DNA from: DAOMFM01 sp035429825
Lineage (GTDB): Bacteria; Acidobacteriota; Blastocatellia; UBA7656; JADIYM01
Reading direction: 5' to 3'
Length of the DNA stretch: 34,814 bases
Assembly: GCA_044224215.1 (NCBI GenBank)
Contig: JBGAKX010000038.1
Location: forward strand, 1-34,814
Positions 1 to 7,842 of the stretch are shown piece by piece (positions within the stretch are counted from its first letter, which is position 1; the number at the start of each line of letters is the position of its first letter). A program made the translations under genes and the position numbers. The notes under the pieces are model-generated. The model was not told the DNA's origin. It saw nothing but the letters and a program-made list of their open reading frames with translations, and ran no database searches.

Positions 1-95
1 AGCCTCAACATCGTTTTGCATGCCTCGGTTACGAATCGACGCGGGCTTGTGCGCGCCGGTGGCACCGCGCCCCGTCGATATGGTCAAATGGCGCC

Positions 96-1367
96 ATGCA
101 CCCTTCACGCGGAACACTCGCGATTCTGGTGGGCGGAGGCCCCGCTCCCGGAATCAACGCCGTCATCGCCGCGACCGCAATCGAAGCCAACAACGAGGGA
201 TTCCACGTCCTCGGCGTCCAGGACGGGTTCAAATGGCTCGTTCGACGGGACACCAGTCACATCCGACCGCTCGGCATCGCGGACGTGTCGCGAATTCACC
301 TGTCAGGCGGCTCGTTTCTCGGAACGTCGCGCGAGAACCCGACGCGATCCGCGGACCGACTCGACGCCGTCGTCGAGACGCTCGTCGGACAGGGCGTCAC
401 ACACCTCGTGACGATCGGCGGCGACGACACGGCGCTGTCGTCGAGCGCCGTCGCGCGGCACTCCGACGGCAGGATCCGGGCGGCGCACGTTCCCAAGACC
501 ATCGACAACGATCTTCCCCTCCCCCCGCACATTCCGACGTTCGGCTTCCAGACCGCCCGCCACGTCGGCGTCGAACTGGTCCAGAACCTGATGGAAGACG
601 CGCGGTCCACGAACCGCTGGTACATCGTCGTGGCGATGGGCCGCAAGGCAGGCCATCTTGCGCTCGGCATCGGTAAGGCCGCCGGCGCCACGCTGACAAT
701 CATCGGCGAGGAGTTCCCGGGCGAGCACGTCCGGTTCAGCCAGATCTGCGACATCGTCGAAGGCTCGATCGTGAAACGACGTGCCGATGGACACAACCAC
801 GGCGTCGCCGTTCTCGCCGAGGGGCTCATCGAAAAGCTCGATCCCGTTGAGCTTGAAGGACTTCAGGACGTCGAGCGCGACGACCACGGCCACGTTCGGT
901 TCGCCGAGATCGACCTTGCTCGCCGTGTGAAGGTCGAACTTCAGGGCCGCCTCGCCGAGCGAGGCATCCGAATCCACGTCTCGAACAAGACGCTGGGCTA
1001 TGAACTTCGCTGCGCGCCGCCGATCCCTTTCGATGCCGAATACTGCCGCGACCTCGGATACGCCGCGGTCAGGTTTCTGCTCTCGGGCGGCAGCGGCGCG
1101 ATGGTCAGCATCCAGGGAGGCAAGCTCGTGCCGCTTTCGTTCGACGCGATCCGAGACAGCGAAACGGGAAAGACGCGCGTACGGCTCGTCGATACGACGA
1201 GCGCCGGGTACAAGGTGGCTCGCCGGTACATGATCCGGCTCGGCGCAGACGACTTCGAGCGACTCGACCGCGTTGAGCGCCTCGCGAACGCGGCAGGACT
1301 CACACCTGAAGCGTTCCGCTCGCGGTTCGAATACCTCGCTGCGGCGGAACAGGCGATCACGTCATGA
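96..1367 (+). CDS. Phosphofructokinase, PPi-dependent type (first of tandem pair)
   Basis: Interconverts fructose 6-phosphate and fructose 1,6-bisphosphate in cytosolic glycolysis/gluconeogenesis. The 423-residue product has the PfkA-family landmarks: GGGPAPGIN near residues 13-21, GGDD at 108-111, PKTIDND at 133-139, MGR at 181-183, and a C-terminal GYELR...PFD sugar-phosphate region. In this family an Asp in GGDD (Gly in the ATP enzyme) and the Lys of PKTIDND (Gly in ATP enzymes) mark pyrophosphate rather than ATP as phosphoryl donor, so PPi use is inferred. Where the downstream paralogue reads PEE (202-204), this copy reads GEE (204-206), a change next to the sugar-phosphate site. The start has no clear Shine-Dalgarno, but it puts the Rossmann-like GGGPAPG loop at the usual distance from the N-terminus. 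The stop overlaps the next gene by 4 bp (ATGA), implying co-translation. Confidence 0.9.
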   Translation: MHPSRGTLAILVGGGPAPGINAVIAATAIEANNEGFHVLGVQDGFKWLVRRDTSHIRPLGIADVSRIHLSGGSFLGTSRENPTRSADRLDAVVETLVGQGVTHLVTIGGDDTALSSSAVARHSDGRIRAAHVPKTIDNDLPLPPHIPTFGFQTARHVGVELVQNLMEDARSTNRWYIVVAMGRKAGHLALGIGKAAGATLTIIGEEFPGEHVRFSQICDIVEGSIVKRRADGHNHGVAVLAEGLIEKLDPVELEGLQDVERDDHGHVRFAEIDLARRVKVELQGRLAERGIRIHVSNKTLGYELRCAPPIPFDAEYCRDLGYAAVRFLLSGGSGAMVSIQGGKLVPLSFDAIRDSETGKTRVRLVDTTSAGYKVARRYMIRLGADDFERLDRVERLANAAGLTPEAFRSRFEYLAAAEQAITS

Positions 1368-2614
1368 GAATCGAACGAATCGGAGTGCTCGTCGGCGGCG
1401 GCCCCGCTCCCGGCACGAACGGCGTCATCGCGGCCGTCGCGATCGAAGGCCTGAATCGTGGATGCACCGTCCTCGGCTTTCACGACGGATTCGAATGGCT
1501 CGCCCAGCACTTCACGGACGAACAGCATGCGCTGTCGATCCAGGAGGTGTCACGGATACACCTGCGAGGCGGGACCATCCTCGGCACGTCGCGTACCGAC
1601 GCCGCCAGGGACTCGCAGACGCTCGACAACACCATAGCCGCCCTCAACAAGCTGAAGGTCGAAGCGCTCGTCGTGATCGGCGGCGACGATGTCCTGCGCA
1701 GCGGCGCGGCGATCGAGAAGGCGTCCAACGGTGCCATACGCGTCGCGTTTGTCCCAAAGACGATCGACAACGACATCTGGCTCCCGCTGCCGATTCCGAC
1801 GCTCGGATACGAAACCGCGCGCCACGTCGGCGTCGGGATGATCCAGAACCTGATGGAGGACGCGAAAACGACCGGGCGCTGGTACCTGGCCGTCACGATG
1901 GGCCGGCCAACCGGACATCTCACGCTCGGGATCGGAAAGGCCGCAGGCGCAACGGTGACGATCATTCCGGAGGAGTTCGGCTCGCGGTTCGTCACGCTCG
2001 ACGACATCGCGGACATCGTCGAGGGATCGATCATCAAGCGGCGAGCGCTCGGGCGGGACTACGGCGTCGCCCTGCTCGCCGAATCGCTGCCGGAGCGCAT
2101 GCGCCACGAAGAGGTCGAGGAGCTCGAAGACGTCGACCGCGACGTGCAGGGCAACATCCGAGTGACCGAGATCGATCTGGGCCGCAAGGTCAAGAATGCC
2201 GTCAGCACGCGTCTCGAGGCACGCGCGATCAAGACCACGATCGTCGACAAGACGATCGGCTACGAACTGAGGTGCGCCGCGCCGATCCCGTTCGACGCGG
2301 AGTACGCGCGCGACCTCGGCTTTGCCGCAGTGAACTACCTGCTCGAAGGCGGTACCGGCGCGATCATCACGCTGCAAGGCGGCGAGTTCCATCCCGTGCC
2401 GTTCGACGAGGCGCTCGATGCCGGGCACGGGCGCGGGCGCCAGCGATTCGTCGACATCGACACGGAGAGCTACCGAGTCGCGCGCGACTACATGGTCAGG
2501 CTGGAACCGCGGGATTTCGAGGACGAAGGCTGGGTGAAGCAGCTTGCCGAGGCGGGCGGGCTTTCGCCCGAGGAGTTGCGCCGCAGGTTCTGCGCTGGGA
2601 CGCCGCTCGGCTAG
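1364..2614 (+). CDS. Phosphofructokinase, PPi-dependent type (second of tandem pair)
   Basis: A 416-residue paralogue of the upstream gene, collinear with it over the whole length. It has GGGPAPGTN (11-19), GGDD (106-109), PKTIDND (131-137), MGR (179-181), PEEF (202-205) and the GYELRCAAPIPFD region. GGDD plus PKTIDND is the PPi-donor signature, and here the canonical PE motif is intact. The start codon lies inside the stop of the first gene (ATGA), so the two form a translationally coupled pair and may make a hetero-oligomer, as alpha/beta PPi-PFKs of some eukaryotes do. That last point is inference. The gene converges on the bactofilin gene with only 31 bp between stops. Confidence 0.9.
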   Translation: MRIERIGVLVGGGPAPGTNGVIAAVAIEGLNRGCTVLGFHDGFEWLAQHFTDEQHALSIQEVSRIHLRGGTILGTSRTDAARDSQTLDNTIAALNKLKVEALVVIGGDDVLRSGAAIEKASNGAIRVAFVPKTIDNDIWLPLPIPTLGYETARHVGVGMIQNLMEDAKTTGRWYLAVTMGRPTGHLTLGIGKAAGATVTIIPEEFGSRFVTLDDIADIVEGSIIKRRALGRDYGVALLAESLPERMRHEEVEELEDVDRDVQGNIRVTEIDLGRKVKNAVSTRLEARAIKTTIVDKTIGYELRCAAPIPFDAEYARDLGFAAVNYLLEGGTGAIITLQGGEFHPVPFDEALDAGHGRGRQRFVDIDTESYRVARDYMVRLEPRDFEDEGWVKQLAEAGGLSPEELRRRFCAGTPLG

Positions 2615-2645
2615 ACGGCCGGCGGCGTCCCTCGCGCGAACGCTG

Positions 2646-3071
2646 TTACACCTTTGGCGGCTGGGGCTTGGGAGCCTCGGGAGGCTTGGCGCCTCCGCCC
2701 ATGGCCTTGTTCGGCTCGTCGCCGACCTCGAGCACGCAGTCCCCGAACGAGACCTGCAGCTTGCCCTTGTCCGACGAAAGGTTTACTTCGAGCGACTTGG
2801 TGCGGATGACCGTGTTGTTGTTGACGCGGCCCGACAACTTGACGGTCTCGGCGTCGAACTCGCCCGCGATCTCGCCTTCGGAGAGGATCTCGCCGACGCG
2901 AACCTTGCCGTACACGCCGCCCGTCGTGCTCACCGTGAGCGACGGAGCGTGCACTTCGCCATCGATCTTGCCGCTGACGACGACCGGGCACTTCGAAACG
3001 AGTGAGCCTCGGAATTCCGTTCCTTCTTCAACGAGCGTCTTCTTTGCTTCTGCCATTTTCGGATCCGCCAT
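2646..3071 (-). CDS. Bactofilin (polymer-forming cytoskeletal protein)
   Basis: A small 141-residue protein with the bactofilin (former DUF583) layout: short N-terminal tail, a beta-rich core of regularly spaced Gly/Val turns (GSLVSKCPVVVSGKIDGEV..., GKVRVGEILSEGEIAGEF...), then a proline/lysine tail (PPEAPKPQPPKV). Bactofilins form nucleotide-free beta-helical filaments, usually membrane-associated, that scaffold cell-wall or polarity proteins. The start is preceded by a GGAG/AAGGGGG stretch. It is the last gene of a three-gene minus-strand operon, 24 bp after a pentapeptide-repeat protein that also ends in a bactofilin-like domain. I know of no specific partner. Confidence 0.82.
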   Translation of the reverse strand: MADPKMAEAKKTLVEEGTEFRGSLVSKCPVVVSGKIDGEVHAPSLTVSTTGGVYGKVRVGEILSEGEIAGEFDAETVKLSGRVNNNTVIRTKSLEVNLSSDKGKLQVSFGDCVLEVGDEPNKAMGGGAKPPEAPKPQPPKV

Positions 3072-3095
3072 TTCTGACCCCCTTCTCCAGGTGCC

Positions 3096-4349
3096 TTATC
3101 GGTGATTGTTCGCGTGCAAGATCCGCATGCGAAGCTTGCAACCGGGCTCAAATGAAAAGTGCGTTGCGTTGGCCGGCTGCTGGACAACGCCAACGACCGA
3201 TCCATGCCTGCTGACGATCAGCTGCTTGGGTCCGCTGATGCCGGGGCTCGCGCCCTCAAAGAACTTGCCGTGGATCGTGATGTTCCCGCCGCCGGTCACC
3301 TGGCAGTCGACCAGCACGCCATCCTGACCGACAACGAGCTCGGCACCCTCGCCAAGAGCGATCGTGCACTGCTCGAACCGGCTTTCGATCTCGACGTACG
3401 CCGAAGCGCCAAACTCGAGGTTGGCATTCCGGAGCACGTCGCCCTTTCCAAAGTAACGCTTGATGGCGCCGTCCGGGGCGGCCGATGCAGCAGCGGCAGC
3501 GGCGGCCTTGCCCGACATCACGGCGATGATCTGGTCGCCCGTCGTACGGGCCGAGCCGTCGCCTTCGGCGCTCGCGTCCACCCAGTCCGCGACGATGCCG
3601 TCGAGCGGCGTATCGCCGGGAACGATGCCGAACACGCGTGCGCCGGTCAGCTTGGCTCCCTTCAGCTTGGCATTGCCGAGCGTCGCGCGCCGCAAGTCGG
3701 CTCCCGTCAGGTCGGCCTTGGTGAGGTCCGCGCCCGTCAGGTCGGCCTTGCTGAGATCGGCGCCGGCGAGCTTTGCCCCCGCGCCATAGATCCCCGCGAG
3801 AGACGCGTCGGCGAGCAGCGCGCCGCTCATGTCGGCTTCTTCGATATTCGCCTTGGAGAAGTTCGACCCCGTAAGATCAGCCTTTACAATCTTTGCGCCG
3901 CCGAGATAGCACTCGACGAGATCGGCGTTCGATATGACGGCCGTCGTCAGGTCGGCGCCGCCGAGATTTGCCGAGTCGAGTTGGGCGTAGGGCAGCCGGG
4001 CCCGGACAAGGCTCGCACCCTCGAGGCTTGCGCCTTCGAGGTTTGCACGGCTCAGACCGGCGCCAGACATGTTGGCCTTGTCGAGGTTGGCGCCTTCAAG
4101 ATCCGCCTTGTCGAGGTTGGCGTCCTGCAGATCGGCGGCAACAAGGTACGCCTCCCGCAAGCTCGAATTCGCCAGATTCGCTCCCTTCAACTTGGCGCCT
4201 TCGAGATTCGCCCCTTCCAGGTCGGTGCGCCTGAGGTTCGCGCCCTCGAGAGCGGCATTCGAAAGGTCGACGCCGCGCAGGTCAGCGCGCTCGAGGCTTT
4301 CGCCCTTCGTGATGCGCTCGAGGATCTCTTCGCGTGTGAAATCTGCCAT
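3096..4349 (-). CDS. Pentapeptide-repeat protein with bactofilin-like C-terminal domain
   Basis: A 417-residue product. Residues about 18-240 are an almost unbroken run of A(D/N)LxX pentapeptides (RADLRGVDLSNAALEGANL and onward), which fold as a right-handed quadrilateral beta-helix. An Ala-rich linker (KAAAAAAASAA) follows. Residues about 300-405 are beta-rich with bactofilin-like glycine-turn spacing (VVGQDGVLVDCQVTGGG, ITIHGKFFEG). The bactofilin assignment of the tail is inference from appearance and from the authentic bactofilin gene 24 bp downstream. A good AAGGAGGAG Shine-Dalgarno precedes the ATG. Pentapeptide proteins vary widely in role and no gyrase-protection feature is evident. 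A structural/scaffold role with the neighbouring bactofilin is the simplest reading. Confidence 0.8.
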   Translation of the reverse strand: MADFTREEILERITKGESLERADLRGVDLSNAALEGANLRRTDLEGANLEGAKLKGANLANSSLREAYLVAADLQDANLDKADLEGANLDKANMSGAGLSRANLEGASLEGASLVRARLPYAQLDSANLGGADLTTAVISNADLVECYLGGAKIVKADLTGSNFSKANIEEADMSGALLADASLAGIYGAGAKLAGADLSKADLTGADLTKADLTGADLRRATLGNAKLKGAKLTGARVFGIVPGDTPLDGIVADWVDASAEGDGSARTTGDQIIAVMSGKAAAAAAASAAPDGAIKRYFGKGDVLRNANLEFGASAYVEIESRFEQCTIALGEGAELVVGQDGVLVDCQVTGGGNITIHGKFFEGASPGISGPKQLIVSRHGSVVGVVQQPANATHFSFEPGCKLRMRILHANNHR

Positions 4350-4397
4350 TGGAGTTGCTCTCCTCCTTGGAACTTGGGTCGCTTCTGTGGCGAATGC

Positions 4398-5798
4398 TTA
4401 CAGTGGGACGTCCCCCGATGGCGCCTCGGCGAGGAATGCGCCAAGACGGTCGAGTCGTCGTTCGAACGGGAGCTTCTCAATTTCGTGAATGAGTTCTACC
4501 TCGCCGAGCTGCGCGAGGACGACATTGATCTGCAGCAGCGTATCCTGTCGGGCCTGCCGGAGCCGCTTCTTCTCTTCCGCGGCATCCTCGGTCCAACCAT
4601 TCGACGCCCGCTCGTAGCCTTCCTGCTGCTGACGCAGATCGCCAATCAGCGTCGCGAGCTTTGCGCGCTCCGCAGTCCGGTTCGCATCAGGAGCGACCGA
4701 CTGCATCTCAGCGCGATACGACTGGAACTTGTCGACGATCTTTGCTCCCAGCCAGTCCGGAATGCCCGCCGTTGCGGCAAGGTCTTCGGGCTTGGCGAGG
4801 AAGAACACCTCGAGCGTCGTCAGGCCGGCGGCGTACAGCTTGTCGACCGTGACCTTGCGCACGTCGGGAATCTGCAACAGCAGCGAGTGGATGATGATCG
4901 ACTCGCGCTGGTCGCGCTCGGCGTCGAGCGTGAACGCCTGCGGCATCAGCTCGATGAGCTCGGAATACGTGTGGATGAGCTCTTCGCGAATTTCGCCCGT
5001 GATCAGACGGCCTTCGCTGCTGGCGGCGAGATCCAGGATCGCGTCAAAGTCCTCGACCGCACGATAGACGTCGGCGAGCTCCATCTTCTCGGCCGCGCGC
5101 TTGATCGACTGAACGGCCGGTTGCGAGATGTCGATCCACTCCTTGGCGGTGTCGCCACGGTTGATCTCGAGCATGAAGTTGCGGACTGCGCGAACGTAGT
5201 TCGCGGCGATGTCGGCAAACAGGTCGCGAATTGGCGTCTGGTCGACGACGACGCCGGGACCTGAGTCCGGCACCTGGCCGCCAGCGGGAGGGGCCGCGCC
5301 GCCGAGCACCGCGTCAAAGTTGGAATCGAAGTCGTCGAGCAGTTCGTCAAAGAAGCCGTCCGAAAGGTCGACACCTGCCGAGAGCGGCACCGTCGCGGCG
5401 AGGGCTCCCGGTCCCTGCGAGGCGTCGGTCGGCACGCTGCGAGCGGCCTCGACCTCGGGAAGCAGCGCGGCGGTTTCGTCGTCCTTCTTGATCGTGGGCG
5501 CAAGCGGGGGTTCGGGCACGCCGGGCATCGAGGGGACCGGGCGCGATCCAAACATCTGCGTGCCGCCCGCAACCGGTGGCTGCTCACGGAGTTCGGCTGG
5601 AACCTGATTCTGCGAAGTTGTGTACGATTCGGGTCCTGGAACGGGGGGCATCGCCGGCTTGGGCGCCAGGTTTGGCGGCGGCGGAGGTGGCGGAGGCGCC
5701 GGTCTCGGAATCTCCCGCTGTATCGGAGGCGGCGCTGGGCGAGGCGGCTCGGGAACTTCTTCCTTCTTTTTCTTGAAGAATCGCGAGAGAAAGCTCAT
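4398..5798 (-). CDS. Uncharacterised proline-rich protein with helical and HhH-like C-terminal region
   Basis: No confident family. From the chosen ATG the 466-residue product starts MSFLSRFFKKKKEE, an amphipathic basic segment that could sit on the membrane. It is followed by a Pro-rich region including PPPPPPPP (about residues 20-85), an acidic Ala-rich linker with a DGFFDELLDDFDSNFD stretch, and a helical domain. A segment around VDKLYAAGLTTLEVFFLAKPEDLAATAGI resembles helix-hairpin-helix/DUF4332 folds. A charged, probably coiled-coil end (EEKKRLRQARQDTLLQ) closes the protein. The start is supported by GAGGG six to seven bases upstream; the frame stays open further upstream but without a ribosome site. 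It is first in the operon with the pentapeptide and bactofilin genes, 48 bp apart, suggesting an adaptor for a cytoskeletal scaffold (inference). Confidence 0.72.
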   Translation of the reverse strand: MSFLSRFFKKKKEEVPEPPRPAPPPIQREIPRPAPPPPPPPPNLAPKPAMPPVPGPESYTTSQNQVPAELREQPPVAGGTQMFGSRPVPSMPGVPEPPLAPTIKKDDETAALLPEVEAARSVPTDASQGPGALAATVPLSAGVDLSDGFFDELLDDFDSNFDAVLGGAAPPAGGQVPDSGPGVVVDQTPIRDLFADIAANYVRAVRNFMLEINRGDTAKEWIDISQPAVQSIKRAAEKMELADVYRAVEDFDAILDLAASSEGRLITGEIREELIHTYSELIELMPQAFTLDAERDQRESIIIHSLLLQIPDVRKVTVDKLYAAGLTTLEVFFLAKPEDLAATAGIPDWLGAKIVDKFQSYRAEMQSVAPDANRTAERAKLATLIGDLRQQQEGYERASNGWTEDAAEEKKRLRQARQDTLLQINVVLAQLGEVELIHEIEKLPFERRLDRLGAFLAEAPSGDVPL

Positions 5799-6047
5799 GA
5801 AATGCCCTCGATAAGTTCCATGGCCCGACGCCAACCGGCCTCGTCCACGTGATCGTTGCCCGTGCAGCGATCGCGGTTTCGAGACCGCGATCGTACCGGG
5901 AGGTGAAGGCCTTTCAGCCCCCAAACCCTTATCGGCACACTTCTCGATGAGTTTAGGCTCAAACGAAGATTCCCAACCCAAGGCAAGAGAAGCGAACCTA
6001 TTGCTGAATCACGCGATATCGAAGTTTTGGTCGCTTTAGCGGTTTGG
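5799..6047 (-). promoter_or_regulatory. Long structured 5' leader of the bactofilin operon
   Basis: About 250 nt of transcribed but untranslated sequence is predicted between the promoter at 6054-6082 and the ATG at 5798. It holds a perfect 10-bp stem with a 6-nt loop (5868-5877 with 5884-5893) and, farther 5' on the transcript, a CCTAAAC/GTTTGGG pairing enclosing an ATCG/CGAT pair. No known riboswitch class matched by eye. The hairpin lacks a following T-tract, so it is not an obvious terminator. The gap 5799-6172 holds no gene that I can see. Confidence 0.4.
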
Positions 6048-6053
6048 AGGGCA

Positions 6054-6082
6054 AGAGTATCCACAAACGTATGGGGTGTCAA
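6054..6082 (-). promoter_or_regulatory. Sigma-70-type promoter for the bactofilin operon
   Basis: On the minus strand a perfect TTGACA (-35, 6077-6082) lies 17 bp from TACTCT (-10, 6054-6059). It faces the proline-rich/pentapeptide/bactofilin genes. Transcription would begin near 6047, leaving the long leader. Confidence 0.55.
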
Positions 6083-6172
6083 TAGGACGGCTCAGAAAGC
6101 GCGCACCCGTGGGCAGAATGCCTCACATTCCGGCATCTGGACGCGCCAAATCGTCTGGCTGGAACGAATGGC

Positions 6173-7027
6173 TCACGGCGACCGGCGCACGAATTCGGCC
6201 ATCGCCGACCGCCAGTCGCGGAGCTCCGGAAGACCAAGTCGGCGCGACAAGACGCACGTCATGACCGAATACGGCGGACGGTGCGCGGGCAGGCCGAGCT
6301 CGACCGCAGTTACCGGGAGCACGGTCACGTCCGTCCGCCCTGCACAGTCGAGCGCGAACCGCGCAACGTCGAACCACGTCGCCGGTTCTCCACCTCCCGT
6401 GACGTGGTAGATCCCCGGCTCGCCGATCGCGACGAGTTGCAGCAGCCGCGCGGCGAGGTCCGGCGCGTACGTCGGGAGGCTGCGCATGTCTGTGATCCCC
6501 TTGAGCGTATTGGACTTGGCGGCGAATTCGAGGAGGCGGCTCGCAAAGTTCTTGCCGCCCGGGCCAAACACCCACGACGTCCGGGCGATGATCGCGTCTG
6601 GCGCCGCGGCTCGGACGGCCTGCTCGCCCTCGTACTTCGTCTGTCCATAGACGCTGAGCGGGTTCGGCTCGTCGAGGCACGTATACGGCGTCGTCTGGCG
6701 ACCGTCGAACACGAAATCCGTGCTCACATGGACGAACCGGATGCCGCGCGAGGCACACGCACTCGCTAGCACGCGGGGCCCGTCCACATTTGCCTGGCGC
6801 GCCGCATCGGGCTCGCGTTCGCACCGGTCGACGTCGGTCAAAGCGGCCGCGTTGATGACGGCGCAGGGCTTGAACCGGTCAAGCACTGCTACACCCGCTT
6901 CTGAGTCCGTGATGTCGAGATCGCCACGCCCGAGGGCGACGACGGGGCGTTCGGGTGACGACAGCGCGGCGAGAGAGCGCCCGAGCAATCCCTCTCCTCC
7001 GGTTACAAGAATCACGCCGTCGCGCAT
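6173..7027 (-). CDS. rmlD: dTDP-4-dehydrorhamnose reductase
   Basis: Reduces dTDP-4-dehydro-L-rhamnose to dTDP-L-rhamnose with NAD(P)H, the last step of rhamnose donor synthesis for O-antigen or other surface glycans. The 284-residue extended short-chain dehydrogenase has the nucleotide loop TGGEGLLG (9-16), the STD segment (102-104) and the catalytic YxxxK (Tyr127, Lys131, in YGQTK). The NVDGPRVLASAC and SWVFGPGGKNF segments are typical of RmlD. Length is normal for the family. It stands alone; rmlA, rmlB and rmlC are not in the window. No Shine-Dalgarno is evident before the ATG. It is divergent from the riboswitch-controlled genes. Confidence 0.9.
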   Translation of the reverse strand: MRDGVILVTGGEGLLGRSLAALSSPERPVVALGRGDLDITDSEAGVAVLDRFKPCAVINAAALTDVDRCEREPDAARQANVDGPRVLASACASRGIRFVHVSTDFVFDGRQTTPYTCLDEPNPLSVYGQTKYEGEQAVRAAAPDAIIARTSWVFGPGGKNFASRLLEFAAKSNTLKGITDMRSLPTYAPDLAARLLQLVAIGEPGIYHVTGGGEPATWFDVARFALDCAGRTDVTVLPVTAVELGLPAHRPPYSVMTCVLSRRLGLPELRDWRSAMAEFVRRSP

Positions 7028-7114
7028 CGCCGCAAACGAATATCACGATTTTCGAACACGGGGCGAGTGCGCGTCGTACAGGGTGCTGTTCTCGTTCTTT
7101 CTCTCTCTAGTGTA

Positions 7115-7237
7115 GGAGCCGAGACTCTGCGTGAGCAGAGTGCGGGGGACCCAATCGTTTGGGGTGAATTCCGCGACATCGCGGATAGAGCATCTTCCAG
7201 CTCGAACCCGACAGCTAACCTCGTAGGCTTTTGGAAG
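7115..7237 (+). ncRNA. c-di-AMP riboswitch (ydaO-yuaA class) aptamer
   Basis: The gap between rmlD and the next gene holds the consensus elements of the ydaO-yuaA riboswitch in order. There is a hairpin ACTCTGC-GTGA-GCAGAGT (7124-7141), then GCGGGGGACCCA (7142-7153), a TGGGGTGAAT segment (7160-7169), a TCCGCG/CGCGGA hairpin, and the diagnostic GAACCCGACAGCTAACC core (7204-7220) followed by TCGTAGGC. CTTCCA (7194-7199) pairs with TGGAAG (7232-7237) around that core. In characterised members the aptamer binds cyclic di-AMP and shuts off the downstream gene. A strong terminator follows within 45 nt, as expected for an OFF switch. Confidence 0.93.
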
Positions 7238-7278
7238 AGCCACCTGTCGACGGGCGACACAATCTTCGTTCGGATTGC

Positions 7279-7322
7279 GCCGCCGCGCGAGAGTCTTTGG
7301 CTCTTGCGCGGCGGCTTTTCTT
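7279..7322 (+). terminator. Intrinsic terminator, expression platform of the c-di-AMP riboswitch
   Basis: A 15-bp stem (7279-7293 with 7301-7315, one G-U pair), 7-nt loop, then TTTTCTT. It lies between the aptamer and the start codon at 7369, so readthrough is needed for expression of the downstream genes. I could not identify the competing antiterminator pairing by eye. Confidence 0.93.
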
Positions 7323-7368
7323 GTGTCGAACAGCCGCCGTCATCGACTCCTATCGGGAGACATGTGCC

Positions 7369-7806
7369 ATGTCAAACCACGTAGGAGTCCGAATTACCGT
7401 TCTCGAGCCCGCCGTCGCCGAAACCGCGACCGCGCGAACAGCGACGTGCCGATTCGCCGCCGAATCGACCCGCGAGCTGCCGCGCGCGCACGCGGGAACC
7501 GTGCGGGTTGGCGCGCTCGAAACGCTCCCCTCCGGCGCCCATCCGTGCCGGTTGCTCAAGCACTACGCCGTTGAGCGCGACGCGTACGACATCGCGGCCG
7601 ACCCCGGACGCGCGACGTACCGCGTCACGATCGACCTCAGTGACGAGAGCGTGGCACAGGGCGCCGTCTACCTGGCGCCGGGCTGCGGCGTGCGCCGCCC
7701 AAACGAGCCTGTCCAGGAAGTCTGCCGGCGGGTTGCCGGCGTGTTTGCCCGGTACTGTGAACAGTACCGGCCTCCGTCGATACGGATTGAACTGGGCGAT
7801 GCCTAG
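7369..7806 (+). CDS. Uncharacterised 145-residue protein, first gene under the c-di-AMP riboswitch
   Basis: I do not recognise the family. The product starts MSNHVGVRITVLEP and is a soluble-looking alpha/beta protein without signal peptide or membrane segment. Notable parts are an Ala/Thr-rich N-terminal third, CRLLKHYAVERDAYDIAAD, a beta-rich YRVTIDLSDES region, and a helical end with VCRRVAGVFARYCEQY. The ATG follows GGGAGA. The frame stays open further upstream, but that would read through the riboswitch terminator, so I chose this start. It is 36 bp ahead of the SPFH gene and probably cotranscribed, so the pair should respond to c-di-AMP together. Confidence 0.7.
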   Translation: MSNHVGVRITVLEPAVAETATARTATCRFAAESTRELPRAHAGTVRVGALETLPSGAHPCRLLKHYAVERDAYDIAADPGRATYRVTIDLSDESVAQGAVYLAPGCGVRRPNEPVQEVCRRVAGVFARYCEQYRPPSIRIELGDA

Positions 7807-7842
7807 CGCTCGGGCGCTCGGTCGTCCGGTGGAGAAGTCACG

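Noticed and set aside
1273..3105. 610-codon open frame on the plus strand
   Set aside because: Out-of-frame shadow of the second phosphofructokinase; Arg-rich and lacking any domain.
3096..4349. Qnr-type quinolone-resistance protein
   Set aside because: The pentapeptide run is longer and unbroken, there are no Qnr-style loops, and the C-terminal domain and operon point to a structural role.
3159..5264. 701-codon open frame on the plus strand
   Set aside because: It is antisense to the pentapeptide, bactofilin-operon genes and only reflects GC-rich codon bias.
7231..7368. Upstream extension of the 145-residue gene
   Set aside because: It would translate through the riboswitch terminator hairpin, and no ribosome site precedes the upstream ATG.
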